Source of the DNA: Desulfuromonas acetexigens
Lineage (GTDB): Bacteria; Desulfobacterota; Desulfuromonadia; Desulfuromonadales; Trichloromonadaceae
Assembly: GCF_900111775.1 (NCBI RefSeq)
Contig: NZ_FOJJ01000023.1
Location: 62,001 to 126,000 of the forward strand
Reading direction: 5' to 3'
Length of the DNA stretch: 64,000 bases
The stretch's first letter is position 1, and each line of letters opens with the position of its first letter. The notes under the pieces were generated by a model. It was not told the origin of the DNA and made no database searches. It was given only the letters and a program-made list of their open reading frames with translations. Position numbers and translations under genes: made by a program. This document shows positions 19,162 to 27,289 of the stretch, in pieces.

Positions 19162-20391
19162 CTATTGTCCTACAACGGAAAAAGATTTCACTCCGTTGGA
19201 TGACTCGTAGACTTCGATGTTGGCTATGGGGGTCGGCGAATAATTGCCTCCAGACCCCCGACTGTAGGAAAGGGTTTTCGAATAACTTCTATTCTTATCC
19301 CCGGCCACAATATTGACTCGCGCCGTCTCGGGGGCGAAGCCGTAATAATAATTGACCCCTACGCGATAGACACCTGTCTCAAGAGTATCACAGGATACGA
19401 AGTAGTGTTCTGGGCCATACCCATTGACGTCATCGAGGTCAAGGTAGCCAGAAGGCCCTCTCTGATTGGCGTAGTAGACGTGTGCTCCGTTGGGTTCGAA
19501 TACGTGAAGATCAAGGTCTGGCTGAGCCCCCCACTCCAAGCGAACGGTGATTATGCCGTCCCCGGCAATCACATTCGGGGGAAGTAGGTCCCCGATGGAT
19601 TGAATAACGTTGTTGATAATTATAGGGCCAGTATTGTCGCCGGCGAGATACGTATCTACGATGGAATGACCAGTCCAGTCGTCAAAAAGACCCAGAAAAA
19701 AATCGAAAAACCCGTTTCCGGCGTTGGAAGCCAAAGTAAAAGGAAAAATTGTCCTGACTGAATCCATAACTAGGTCGTGGTCGTAAGTAGTATAAGGGCC
19801 TCCCCCGCTCACATAATTAGCTGGCGTCGCCACGGAAACGATTCCAACATTGTCTGGCTTGTTAACCCAGGTGAAGGCCAAATTTGAATAAAAGTTGCCT
19901 TGGGAGTGAGCAAAAAGCAGAACCTTGTAGCCGGTATCTAGGTTCTCCCGATATTTAGACACAAAATTACGCAATTGACTGTCGATGACATATTCTCCGG
20001 CGGTCATCCCCTTGGAGAGGGTTAGCATGGCGTCTTTAAACCAATCCGGAGCTTCTTCAAGGTTGGCCAACCATTGATAAATAGACTGCCAATCGGTAAT
20101 TATCTTTTGCCTCGCGACCTCTAAAACTTGAAAGGGAAAAGTTTCGCTTTTATTGTATGACACCTTGTAAATCAGGTTCTCAGACGATATGCCTGATCCT
20201 GACTTTGCACTGTCAAGCATAGGCTTTAAGGCTAAATTGACGGTGTCCCACGCATCGCCGGCCGTGGGGGTAAACATTCCGTTAACAAAATAGACGTAGG
20301 TACCTTTATTTTCGTAACATCCTTCCCCAAATGTGACTGAAGGGATGAAAAAAAGGAAAAGAACGGCCAGAAGTCTCGTTGTCCATTTCAT
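19162..20391 (-). CDS. Secreted lipase-like alpha/beta hydrolase with C-terminal DUF2135 domain
   Basis: A 409-aa protein. A signal peptide (MKWTTRLLAVLFLFFIPSVTFG) is followed by an alpha/beta-hydrolase region. In it LLFAHSQGNFYSN carries the nucleophile serine, and DDWTGHSIVDTYL is the likely catalytic-histidine segment. From about residue 275, VRLEWGAQPDLDLHVFEPNG and the following lines match the YfaP/DUF2135 beta-sandwich domain. It is the last gene of a three-gene operon with a calcium-motif protein and a PEP-CTERM protein. It probably acts on lipids or esters outside the inner membrane; the substrate is unknown. Base composition is more AT-rich than in the core genes. Confidence 0.7.
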   Translation of the reverse strand: MKWTTRLLAVLFLFFIPSVTFGEGCYENKGTYVYFVNGMFTPTAGDAWDTVNLALKPMLDSAKSGSGISSENLIYKVSYNKSETFPFQVLEVARQKIITDWQSIYQWLANLEEAPDWFKDAMLTLSKGMTAGEYVIDSQLRNFVSKYRENLDTGYKVLLFAHSQGNFYSNLAFTWVNKPDNVGIVSVATPANYVSGGGPYTTYDHDLVMDSVRTIFPFTLASNAGNGFFDFFLGLFDDWTGHSIVDTYLAGDNTGPIIINNVIQSIGDLLPPNVIAGDGIITVRLEWGAQPDLDLHVFEPNGAHVYYANQRGPSGYLDLDDVNGYGPEHYFVSCDTLETGVYRVGVNYYYGFAPETARVNIVAGDKNRSYSKTLSYSRGSGGNYSPTPIANIEVYESSNGVKSFSVVGQ

Positions 20392-20407
20392 GGAAACCCT
20401 CCTTTTG

Positions 20408-21184
20408 TCACTGGCAAGATTGCTCTATTTCAGTCTGGGAACCCACGCTAAATGTCTCGCCGCTCAGGTTCTGGTCTGCCCGCATATACGCCTCATACCT
20501 TTCTTCCGTATTGAGGAGTTGCGCCCTCAACTTGCGATTCGTCACCAAGGCATCATTTCTGTCCTCCAGCAAGGACGAACAGCCGGCAGCCAAGGTATAA
20601 CGCTCAAAGGCCCGAAGGGCGGCTTCTTTGTCGGCCTGACCATTAACCATTAATTCCTGTTGGGCAAGGGCTTGGCCATGCAATGCGTTCACCAGAGGCA
20701 CGTTGTTACCATAGTTAAGGACTATGAAGCGCTGAATGTCATCCCGCACTCCATCGTTGTCAGAATCGATGCCGGTCAATGTTACTTTTCCCTCTTCTCC
20801 GGGATCCGGAGGCAATAGAAGGCCATTTTGGAACGTACCGGAAAAACTCCAAGAGATAGCGGCCGGATTAAACGGATAAACGCGATTGTGCTTGAGGGTA
20901 ATAGTGTCGCTGCTTTTGGCTTGCCCTCCGGCCGTTACAGAACCAAACGCAACTTCCCCGTCTAGGATGGTGGTTCCCTCACCTCCCCCTGAAGCCTTGC
21001 CGAGAAGTTGAATCATCTCCGGGCCTGGGTTGTCGATAACAACGCGATATGTGTATTCATACTCGGTTCTGGATAGGCGGAACGTGTTTACCAATTCCAG
21101 AGTATTGAACTGCGGTTCTTGGGCAAAAACATTGGCGGCGGACAAAAGGGCAATTATCATAATCGTCCAAGTTTTTAGTTTCAT
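20408..21184 (-). CDS. Secreted protein with a thrombospondin-3-like calcium motif
   Basis: A 258-aa protein with signal peptide MKLKTWTIMIIALLSAANVFAQ. The middle contains TGIDSDNDGVRDDIQRF, the DxDxDG calcium-binding type often seen in surface proteins. The region before it (about residues 25-135) looks like a beta-rich, uncharacterised domain. The C-terminal 100 residues are helical with two cysteines (AAGCSSLL and IEQSCQ). It lies 3 bp after the PEP-CTERM gene and 16 bp before the hydrolase gene, so the three are surely co-transcribed. The family was not recognised. Confidence 0.6.
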   Translation of the reverse strand: MKLKTWTIMIIALLSAANVFAQEPQFNTLELVNTFRLSRTEYEYTYRVVIDNPGPEMIQLLGKASGGGEGTTILDGEVAFGSVTAGGQAKSSDTITLKHNRVYPFNPAAISWSFSGTFQNGLLLPPDPGEEGKVTLTGIDSDNDGVRDDIQRFIVLNYGNNVPLVNALHGQALAQQELMVNGQADKEAALRAFERYTLAAGCSSLLEDRNDALVTNRKLRAQLLNTEERYEAYMRADQNLSGETFSVGSQTEIEQSCQ

Positions 21185-21187
21185 ATT

Positions 21188-21742
21188 TCAAGCCTCCGTA
21201 TTGCTTTTTCTGAATTTAAATATCAGTAAAGCGACCCCACCAAAACCTACCAGCAGAAAAGTTCCCGGCTCAGGAGTCGCAATAGGGGCGGAAAGCGCTA
21301 GAGTTGTGTAGCCGCTTTCGAGGATCTGAAAGTTTTCATCGTAAATCTCAAAATACTGAGAACCCGGGGCGCTACTGCCCATCCAATCGAAGCCAACGTT
21401 AAAAACGCTGTTCAGGCTGGCGTTGTCGACCAGCGCCATGGCATCATAGGCTCCATCATCGGGAATCCCTGGGTCGGGTTCCCACGTAAGCACATCCCAG
21501 TCGCCAAGATCCTGGGGATTGCTGGCGGAGATGTTGGCAGAGTCTCCAACTCCGAAATAAACGGTAAACCCCGAAAACATGTTAAAGTTTCCTGAAACAC
21601 GATAGCTGTAGGCCCACCGGTCAGCCCCACCAGAATCATTCAAGTTTGTGGCCTCGAAAGTAATGGAAGACCCCAAGCATGGAGTTACCAGCGCTAATAC
21701 GAACCAAGCCAGAAACACTCCCTTCCAATATGTACTCCTCAT
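21188..21742 (-). CDS. PEP-CTERM sorting-domain exported protein
   Basis: A 184-aa protein. A signal peptide (MRSTYWKGVFLAWFVLALVTPCLGS) is followed by a beta-rich body. The C-terminus has the tripartite sorting signal TPEPGTFLLVGFGGVALLIFKF followed by RKSNTEA: PEP motif, transmembrane helix and basic tail. Such proteins are processed by an exosortase and are usually linked to exopolysaccharide or biofilm; no exosortase gene is in this window. It is the first gene of the operon with the calcium-motif protein and the lipase-like protein. A perfect hairpin lies about 45 bp upstream of its start. Confidence 0.85.
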   Translation of the reverse strand: MRSTYWKGVFLAWFVLALVTPCLGSSITFEATNLNDSGGADRWAYSYRVSGNFNMFSGFTVYFGVGDSANISASNPQDLGDWDVLTWEPDPGIPDDGAYDAMALVDNASLNSVFNVGFDWMGSSAPGSQYFEIYDENFQILESGYTTLALSAPIATPEPGTFLLVGFGGVALLIFKFRKSNTEA

Positions 21743-21786
21743 TCATCTACCTCCTCTTGATGCAATTAAAAATATTGCCCACATTT

Positions 21787-21812
21787 AAATGTTTTAATTA
21801 TTTAAAACATTT
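21787..21812. promoter_or_regulatory. Perfect 11-bp inverted repeat upstream of the PEP-CTERM operon
   Basis: AAATGTTTTAA pairs with TTAAAACATTT around TTAT, 45-70 bp upstream of the PEP-CTERM start. It could be an operator or a 5'-UTR hairpin. The surrounding DNA is very AT-rich, so chance palindromes are more likely here than elsewhere. Confidence 0.4.
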
Positions 21813-22380
21813 AAACCGGACAGCCCATTGGCGTTTATGCATCGTTGATGCCACATTCTCAACATATTGAAAATCAGTCTATTTCTCGTTTATAAACTAA
21901 AGAACGCTTATCTGAATCTGTCGTTTTTCTTTACATTGTGTCGGATTGATTTACAGCAATCGAAACATAAATGGTCATAATTCTGGATTTCGGTAGCTTC
22001 AGTTACCATTTACTCCTGATTCATGTTTTAATCCAATGCTAGTTTTACGGAAAAACTACCTTTGAGTCCCCAGAATATAATCCCCCTTGCGCATTCGCAG
22101 GGGGGATTATATATCTGCATTTACCACACGCAAGAGGTTTTGATTAAAAAAAGTGTAAAATTTAACGACACTCGCAATGAAAAACTTTACAAAACCTCCG
22201 TATCTTCCCTTTTGTCGTCGAGGAATTGTCTTAGAAATTGCACCGGATTGATTTTGATTGCTGGTATCTGTGGAAATTGGGGGGTACTATTAATCCTGAA
22301 AAACGATAACCGATTGGCCGCGCATCCCCTTCAAGTCAGAGATGCAATTGACTCATAAATTCTGCGGAAGAACCAAAAGT
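21813..22380. other. AT-rich intergenic stretch with a strong hairpin at 22075-22112
   Basis: No gene is supported here. At 22075-22112 a 12-bp perfect stem (ATATAATCCCCC with GGGGGATTATAT) continues through one T-G pair into TGCG/CGCA. The loop is four bases. No T run follows on either strand, so it is not a standard terminator and could be a small palindromic repeat. Confidence 0.5.
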
Positions 22381-22606
22381 ACTGTCAGGCATCCCGATGC
22401 CGACGACGTGATCCTGGTCGGCTCGCCAAACTGGCGGAACACCTTGGCTCCGCCGCTGCACAACCTGGCTATCAAAGCATGACTTCTCCGACAAAACCGT
22501 GGCCCCGCTCATTACCCACAAGGGCACGGGACTGGGGAAGAGCTCATGCGACCTTGTCCGGGAGGGGCGATATTGGAACCGTGATCACATCGTATCCGAT
22601 TTATAA
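22381..22606 (+). pseudogene. Decayed flavodoxin fragment
   Basis: One frame reads DADDVILVGSPNWRNTLAPPLH and hits a stop at 22480. A one-base shift then gives HDFSDKTVAPLITHKGTGLG to a TAA at 22606. Together these match the flavodoxin core 'D-i-lG-PnWw-t---P---F----DfsgKti-pf-Th-GsGlG'. The N-terminal FMN loop and the true C-terminus are absent, so this is a frameshifted remnant. It converges on the Mrr-type gene and overlaps its 3' end by 22 bp. Confidence 0.65.
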
Positions 22607-24174
22607 ACCAGAGTCGCCTTGCAGCGGGGGTAATTCGGGCAGCCCCAGAAATCCCGCCACTGACCCTGCCCCTGCCGCAGGGTCATCTTGACGCCGCACT
22701 GAGGACAGGTCGGCGTCCGATAATCTCCGCTGACGGCGATCTCCAGAAGCGCTTTCTGCTTTTCTGCCGGGAGACTCCGGATCGAAGCGAGAAACATCTC
22801 GCCGGTGATCAGCTTGAGCTTTTCCCCCTCGACGAACGCCAGGGCCTCGGCGGTGAATTCGCCCGAGGTAATGAATTTACCCTGGGCAACCTTTTCTTTC
22901 GCCATCACCCCCAGCAACTCCCGCACCGGCTTGACCCCGACCTTGTAGGACTTCCAGGCCTTGCACTGGACAATGCCGACCGCCTTTTCGATACCCGGCT
23001 TGTAGACCCAGATGTCGACCCCACCATCGGCGCCGATGCGGGTTTCCTTCGGCTCGAACCCGGTCATGCGGATATGCTCGGCGCATACTGTTTCGAAACG
23101 CTTCCACTCCAGCGATTGCAGAACCTCAAGACTCCATTCTTGCGGGACCGGGATTTCAACGGGTTTGACTGTGTTTTCCTGTGCAAGGCGTTTTGAACGA
23201 TCCCATTCAAACCATTCTTCCTTCTGGGGGTTGCCACCGAGGTGAAAATCGCCAGACCTTTCCTGCTTGCGCGGTCGTCGTGATCTAATCGAGCGCAATT
23301 TGGTTGCGGGCAAGGCTTTCAGTACGGCAAGGCCAATAATAAGTGGCCAAAAGTACCAGGGCAGTAGGGTAAACAGGTTAAATGCGGGCGTGGGCTGGCC
23401 AGTCTGCGACGAAAAAAGTTGGCCCAACGGACTCGAAACCCCGCTCGGCCGCCTGCGGGATTCGGCTTGCCAACCGTTGGTCGAATAGAGTTCGTCAGCC
23501 ATGGCGAGAATCCGCTCCCGGAAACTGTCGTCGACCACCATCTGCTCGGCCAGAACATCCATCCTCAGGTCGGAGAATTGGCTGGAAACGACGTCATTCA
23601 AAATATCCTTCAACGGACCCGGTGCCGTCATCCGCGAGGACTGCTTTTGAAAAACCCGCTCGGCGCTGACGGCAATGGCGGGGATCATCGCGTAGTTGAA
23701 GTAAGTCCCCTGGGGGCGCCTCAGGTCGAGTTTGAGACTGAGCCGGTTGAGACCTTCTTGGACGATGAAAAGGTTCTGCCGAAAATCGTAAGTTTTGGTA
23801 AGTGAGCCGAACTTCTGCGTGAGCTTGTGAATTTGCCAGTTCCGATCGAAGCCGATCAGGGTATGGCCGTTGACCTGCCAGGTGCCGCCCATGCTGGCAA
23901 AGAAACTGGAACCGGGATACTCCCGAACCAGCCGCTGACGAAACTCGCCTTCGATTTTGCCGCGCTCGAACTGGCTACGGGCTTCGGTATCGGCATACAG
24001 GTTTTGCAATTGCTCCCGATAGGGTTGCAACTCCTGAATGACACCTCGCCACCAGGCGACGGTTTCGGCATAGACCGGGTTTTCCTGAGCGGAGATCGGG
24101 GTTGAGCAGAACAGGAGAAAAACGAGCGGAAACAGGATGAGTCTTTTCAACTTGCCCTCCGGAAATTCAGACAT
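22585..24174 (-). CDS. Membrane-anchored Mrr-family restriction endonuclease with zinc ribbon
   Basis: A 529-aa protein in four parts. There is an N-terminal signal/anchor (LKRLILFPLVFLLFCSTPISAQ). About 235 residues then follow that should be extracytoplasmic, with no known domain. A transmembrane helix near residue 275 (FTLLPWYFWPLIIGLAVLKAL) leads to a basic linker and a cytoplasmic Mrr_cat domain at about 355-470. There, ADGGVDIWVY and GIVQCKAWK carry the PD-(D/E)XK-type Asp and Gln-x-Lys. The end is a topoisomerase-type zinc ribbon, CPQCG...CPNYPRC. Mrr nucleases cleave modified or foreign DNA in the cytoplasm. A periplasmic sensor fused through the membrane to such a nuclease is unusual. 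The gene lies in a run of nuclease genes, and a defence role is inferred. Confidence 0.75.
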   Translation of the reverse strand: MSEFPEGKLKRLILFPLVFLLFCSTPISAQENPVYAETVAWWRGVIQELQPYREQLQNLYADTEARSQFERGKIEGEFRQRLVREYPGSSFFASMGGTWQVNGHTLIGFDRNWQIHKLTQKFGSLTKTYDFRQNLFIVQEGLNRLSLKLDLRRPQGTYFNYAMIPAIAVSAERVFQKQSSRMTAPGPLKDILNDVVSSQFSDLRMDVLAEQMVVDDSFRERILAMADELYSTNGWQAESRRRPSGVSSPLGQLFSSQTGQPTPAFNLFTLLPWYFWPLIIGLAVLKALPATKLRSIRSRRPRKQERSGDFHLGGNPQKEEWFEWDRSKRLAQENTVKPVEIPVPQEWSLEVLQSLEWKRFETVCAEHIRMTGFEPKETRIGADGGVDIWVYKPGIEKAVGIVQCKAWKSYKVGVKPVRELLGVMAKEKVAQGKFITSGEFTAEALAFVEGEKLKLITGEMFLASIRSLPAEKQKALLEIAVSGDYRTPTCPQCGVKMTLRQGQGQWRDFWGCPNYPRCKATLVYKSDTM

Positions 24175-24189
24175 CGAAACAAATAAAGG

Positions 24190-24624
24190 TTAAACGCGCC
24201 CTTCCCCGCTCTGCATGACCCAGAACAGCCCGTCGTCCAGCTTTGCTCCCAGAGCATATTTCCGCAGGTAGCTGACGGAGGAGGTGTTGTTGATCACCGC
24301 ATCAGTTATGGTCTTGCCCGGCAGGGGGACCAGTTCCCAGAACGGTTCGCGGGAGAGACGGGAGAAGGGAAAGGCAATGCTGCTGGTCTGCCCCAGCGGG
24401 ACGACCCGCCGCCAGTAGAGGTTGAACAGCTCGTTCAGCTCCACCAGATCGGCAGTGACGTCGATGAACGGCGTGGTGATGACGCCCCGATGCACCAGAT
24501 CCAGCACCGCCATGAGCAGCAGCGGCTTGTGGGGCGCCTTGCGCCTGGTGGCCTCGGTCCAGACCGCGCCGGGGGCGCGGGAGAGGGAGGAGAAATGTTT
24601 TATGGAGAGGGAGAGGGTGTTCAT
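24190..24624 (-). pseudogene. Truncated N-terminal domain of an HNH endonuclease
   Basis: 144 aa matching only the N-terminal half of McrA-like HNH endonucleases: RRKAPHKPLLLMAVLDLVHRG, then LNELFNLYWRRVVP, FPFSRLSREPFWELVP. In full-length relatives of about 300 aa the HNH nuclease follows; here the frame stops at GEGRV and the next gene begins 16 bp later. The catalytic half is deleted, so this is most likely a remnant. A stand-alone DNA-binding half is possible but less likely. Confidence 0.6.
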
Positions 24625-24714
24625 TGGCTTTTTGAATTTCCGTGAAGTCTGTATTGGGTTGAGACACTGCCCCCCTGTGTGGCCTTCGGGGAGGTCTTCT
24701 GAAATTCCGCCCCT

Positions 24715-26934
24715 CTAATTACCCATGAGAGGCAACACAGTTAAAAAGAATCCAAAACAAGCGACTCCATAGCACCATTTTCTCCATGGTTTGACAGTGA
24801 TGCCCAAAGTCATAAACAACAGCATCAGTGAAATTCCAATCTGAAGCGGGAGTGTGTTTTTATGGTTTACAAGCCATGCCCAAGGAACCATATGTGACAG
24901 TCCTTCGAAAATGAATATCAACAAAGCACCTAAAGCAAACCCTGCAACAATGCTCATTTTTTGTGCGACTGTTTGCACCCCCTGAATGTCACTATTTAAC
25001 CGGTTCGCTTCTAATGCGGCTTCATTGGCTAACCGTTGTGCTTCTTGTGCTCTTCTTGCTGCCTCATCTGCGGCGACCCGATGCTCTGCGGCCGCTCGCA
25101 TTGCGACTTCTAAATCTCCTTTTATTTCATCCAACCTGCTACCCAAAATATGCTGTTCTTCTATAAATTTTTCCTTTTGTTGTTCGCGAGCCTGTGTCTC
25201 TCTCTCACGCCTAGACTTCTCTTCCTCTAATTGTTTGGCTAAGGCAGCTTTTTCCTCAATAAGGGTCCGATTTTCTTCAACAAAAGCCATTTCGACATGT
25301 TCTGTAAATTGCTCATCTGTATTGGTCGCTCTGAGTTTGTCTAACAACAAGTCGTTTGACAATAGCTTGATAGCCGTCTTTTCAGGTACATCTTTATATG
25401 TAGCTAAAATTGAGAGCATCTTTGAACATGCTTTGGTTCCACCACTTCCTAATATCCTAAATTCCGGCAAAGCGAATGTCTCAGCAAAAGCCTTCTCGAA
25501 ATCTTGGTCTTTTGAAATAAATGGTCTAAGGATCTGCCAAAAAATATTTGGTAGAAGGACGCACGCCCGCTGCCTGTTACGCCGAGAGGATTCCCAATCA
25601 AAACGATACAAATAATAGTCACACGAAATAATCAAAGCCCCGGCTTTTAAGCTTGAGGTTGAATCCGTTCTAAGCCTTCTTGCCGCCTCAAGTAACACAG
25701 CATCATGCATTACAGTTTCATATGACTTATCCCCACGCCCCCTATTATCAAGATATTCTCTATATTCGTGGTATAGATCTGAATGAGCTTGCTGAGGTTC
25801 TTCACCGGGATGATACACGTGAATATTCTTTTCCCTGAGCAACTCATCGAAATGCTCGTAAGGCCTTAAAAATTCATCTACGTCAATAACATTTGACATA
25901 TTTTTTTCGTGAAATTTCTGTTCAATGCCAGAAAGGTTTCTTGTCATCGAAGCGGCTCTACTAAGAGAACGCGTCCACGCACGTGTTCTCAATGTGCGGC
26001 CGAAATGATCGATCGTATTAATCATCTCCCGGCCGGTGCGCTCATGGAAACTAAGTTTAAAAGGAAAACTGTTAGTAGTAATTGCCCTTATCAAATCATG
26101 CGAAACCTCGACCTGGGTGTTGTAATGTAAATCAAGAATTCCAAAAAGGAAATTTGTATCCAAAAAAAGGACTAATTCGCTAAGTTGTTCCCTAAGCGTT
26201 TTGGCAAGTTCTTGTGGGACTTCTAAGGTAAAAAAGTTGAATGCGGCGTCCGCAAGTTGGGTAATAAATTTTGAGCGATCCTTATTTATTCCCACAGAGG
26301 CCATAAAATCAGTAATGATTCTGTAAGCTTCTTGATGATTTTCTTTAGAAAAATTTTCTTGTACTGACTTTCGAAGGAGTGTTGTCAAACTAACATCAAG
26401 ACCTGGTTCCGTATCAATGTTAGGATCTAGCAGCGCAGCGGCTTGAATACCATGCCGTCTAAAAGTTTTCGATAAATATACTTTTAATGCTCGCCAACTC
26501 GTTTCAAGATCTAAGTTTGTCGCTTTTATTTGAAGCTCTTCAAACCATTCACTTTTTACCTTCCCCTCAAGCAATGAAACGTGTGAAATATCTGCAAGCA
26601 ACTGACGCTCAACATCCTTATCTAACCGATAATTTGTCCCTGACGGACAACTAACCTTTCCTTCGCTTTCCAACTCGCCAATTGCATCTTCAATTTGTAA
26701 ACGAGGAATTTCTAACCCATAATTTTTTTCAATTGAGGCTTGGAAGTCTTCCGCTTTTCTAAAACTGACAGTTTCTTGGCTAAGGGAAAGGAGTATCAAA
26801 CCTTTTATCGTTGACTTTGCATCTCCAGTTTTTGAAACTGCAATGAAATTGCATATCTTCTCAAATACGCTGCCGAACTCTATGACAGAAATTGTCTTAT
26901 TATTGGTATCCATTTCATCTCCATAATTAAACAT
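24715..26934 (-). CDS. PIN-domain nuclease with coiled coil and C-terminal membrane helices
   Basis: A 739-aa protein, AT-rich compared with its neighbours. Residues 1-245 are helical with winged-helix-like pieces and are not recognised. A PIN-like nuclease follows: LVLFLDTNFLFGILDLH (first Asp), KSYETVMHDAVLLEAARRL, and LIISCDYYLYRFD with another acidic residue. Residues about 555-660 form a long charged coiled coil (EEKAALAKQLEEEKSRRERE, then Ala/Glu-rich repeats). The end holds three hydrophobic helices (IVAGFALGALLIFIFEGL, LQIGISLMLLFMTLGITV, YGVACFGFFLTVLPLM). An RNase or DNase tethered to the membrane is predicted. An in-frame ATG at 26913 is an alternative start. I know no described system with this architecture; a defence function is inferred from the neighbourhood. 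Confidence 0.6.
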   Translation of the reverse strand: MFNYGDEMDTNNKTISVIEFGSVFEKICNFIAVSKTGDAKSTIKGLILLSLSQETVSFRKAEDFQASIEKNYGLEIPRLQIEDAIGELESEGKVSCPSGTNYRLDKDVERQLLADISHVSLLEGKVKSEWFEELQIKATNLDLETSWRALKVYLSKTFRRHGIQAAALLDPNIDTEPGLDVSLTTLLRKSVQENFSKENHQEAYRIITDFMASVGINKDRSKFITQLADAAFNFFTLEVPQELAKTLREQLSELVLFLDTNFLFGILDLHYNTQVEVSHDLIRAITTNSFPFKLSFHERTGREMINTIDHFGRTLRTRAWTRSLSRAASMTRNLSGIEQKFHEKNMSNVIDVDEFLRPYEHFDELLREKNIHVYHPGEEPQQAHSDLYHEYREYLDNRGRGDKSYETVMHDAVLLEAARRLRTDSTSSLKAGALIISCDYYLYRFDWESSRRNRQRACVLLPNIFWQILRPFISKDQDFEKAFAETFALPEFRILGSGGTKACSKMLSILATYKDVPEKTAIKLLSNDLLLDKLRATNTDEQFTEHVEMAFVEENRTLIEEKAALAKQLEEEKSRRERETQAREQQKEKFIEEQHILGSRLDEIKGDLEVAMRAAAEHRVAADEAARRAQEAQRLANEAALEANRLNSDIQGVQTVAQKMSIVAGFALGALLIFIFEGLSHMVPWAWLVNHKNTLPLQIGISLMLLFMTLGITVKPWRKWCYGVACFGFFLTVLPLMGN

Positions 26935-27289
26935 GCCATTAAGTTCGAAGTAAAAACAACCATCATATGGTTTTGTGAAAGTTTATCTCAGATGTGGTTT
27001 AACGAGTCGTTAAATTAATTTCTAAACGATGTCTTGAAAGAAATATCATAATGCGCTGTAGATACTATAGATCTTTTTCGATCGCAACATTACATCAATT
27101 ACTTAATCATAGTTTGTTACTTACAGAACTTCTTTAAGTGCATAATATATTTTCAGCTTATTTTTTTCTTCAAATCTGCCGCCATTTATAAGAAACGGCC
27201 GAAGGAACGTTCTTTTCTATTTTTCTATTGAAACCAAAAAGGGCCAGAATCATCTCTCCACATTGGCTCAACCCGAGGCTGCACACCGC
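26935..27289. other. AT-rich promoter region between two defence-type genes
   Basis: About 355 bp, strongly AT-rich up to 27170, separating the PIN-nuclease start from the end of the helicase gene. It must contain the PIN-gene promoter. No gene, repeat or clear promoter pair could be assigned. Confidence 0.4.

Noticed and set aside
21743-21786. Sigma-54 promoter for the PEP-CTERM operon
   Set aside because: A GG and a GC element exist but are 14 bp apart instead of about 10.
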